A model generated the notes under the pieces. It was not told the DNA's origin. It made no database searches and worked only from the letters and a program-made list of their open reading frames with translations. A DNA stretch of 32,662 nt from an uncultured Oscillospiraceae bacterium (GTDB lineage Bacteria; Bacillota; Clostridia; Oscillospirales; Ruminococcaceae): NCBI GenBank assembly GCA_900543705.1, contig UQSL01000015.1, forward strand, positions 1 through 32,662, read 5' to 3'. Positions 32,564 to 32,662 of this stretch are shown here, in pieces. Both the position numbers and the translations under genes were made by a program. How positions within the stretch are numbered: position 1 is the stretch's first letter; every line of letters starts with the position of its first letter.

Positions 32564-32662
32564 TGAACTGCACCCCATTTGTTAGACAGTGTGGTATACT
32601 ATCTAATGAATGGGGTGTTTGTTATGCCAAAAGGAGTACCAAACAAAAGATATACGCCAGAA
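32564..32662 (+). mobile_element. left end of an IS3-family insertion sequence
   Basis: An imperfect terminal repeat of the IS150 type starts TGAACTGCACCCCATTTG and runs to TTAGACA at 32588, followed by the first codons of the transposase. The rest lies outside the window. Confidence 0.75.
32624..32662 (+). CDS. IS3-family transposase OrfA, N-terminal fragment
   Basis: Thirteen codons, MPKGVPNKRYTPE, then the window ends. This is the typical start of the helix-turn-helix OrfA of IS3/IS150-group elements, 60 bases inside the terminal repeat. Completeness is unknown. Confidence 0.75.
   Translation, partial: MPKGVPNKRYTPE

Noticed and set aside
1..32662. CRISPR arrays, tRNA or rRNA genes, prophage genes
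   Set aside because: No regularly spaced repeats, cloverleaf or rRNA sequence, and no phage proteins were seen.

Overview
The window looks like chromosomal DNA of a low-to-mid GC Gram-positive anaerobe of the Clostridia, most likely a gut Oscillospiraceae/Ruminococcaceae relative. This is inferred from gene content (PyrR-controlled pyr operon, FtsEX with coiled-coil hydrolases, ThiT-type ECF S component, DUF4830, a second EF-G-like factor) and from strong AGGAGG-type ribosome binding sites; species is not determinable here. Almost every gene is on the minus strand. The exceptions are an alcohol dehydrogenase, thiT, a cation efflux gene and the edge of an insertion sequence.

From left to right. 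(1) 1-4342: a pyrimidine operon read leftward, pyrR-pyrC-pyrF-carA-carB (cut by the window edge), with a near-consensus promoter and a complete PyrR attenuator leader (binding loop, antiterminator, terminator). (2) 4427-8846: greA-lysS from a strong promoter, followed by a possible 56-residue gene and two paralogous single-pass membrane proteins, with a decayed third copy between the pair. (3) 8856-11355: an orphan protein, a DUF2752 membrane protein and two zinc-ribbon membrane proteins. (4) 11444-18588: a cell-envelope block read leftward, a PucR/CdaR-like regulator, ftsE-ftsX, two coiled-coil M23 peptidases with intact metal ligands, and a CtpA-type PDZ protease. (5) 18879-22754: a zinc alcohol dehydrogenase, a stand-alone MsmX/UgpC-type sugar ABC ATPase, an RsuA-family pseudouridine synthase and a DUF4830 lipoprotein-like or anchored protein.

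(6) 22755-25580 is the RNA-rich part. A long leader or stand-alone RNA full of predicted helices precedes thiT and has no recognisable TPP box. A NiCo (czcD)-like riboswitch with a strong terminator precedes a CDF cation efflux gene; P4 of the aptamer and the terminator share one strand, which predicts a metal-induced ON switch. (7) 25589-31793: an EF-G-like GTPase lacking the catalytic histidine, then rlmB followed by a 932-residue protein that is architecturally a P1B-type ATPase but has lost the DKTGT phosphorylation motif, the GDGxND hinge and a recognisable TGE loop, and carries a ~375-residue disordered N-terminus. I regard this pseudo-P-type ATPase and the thiT leader RNA as the best candidates for undescribed biology. 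(8) 31849-32662: a small anchored protein, a cluster of DnaA-box-like sequences with an AT-rich flank, and the left end of an IS3-family element.
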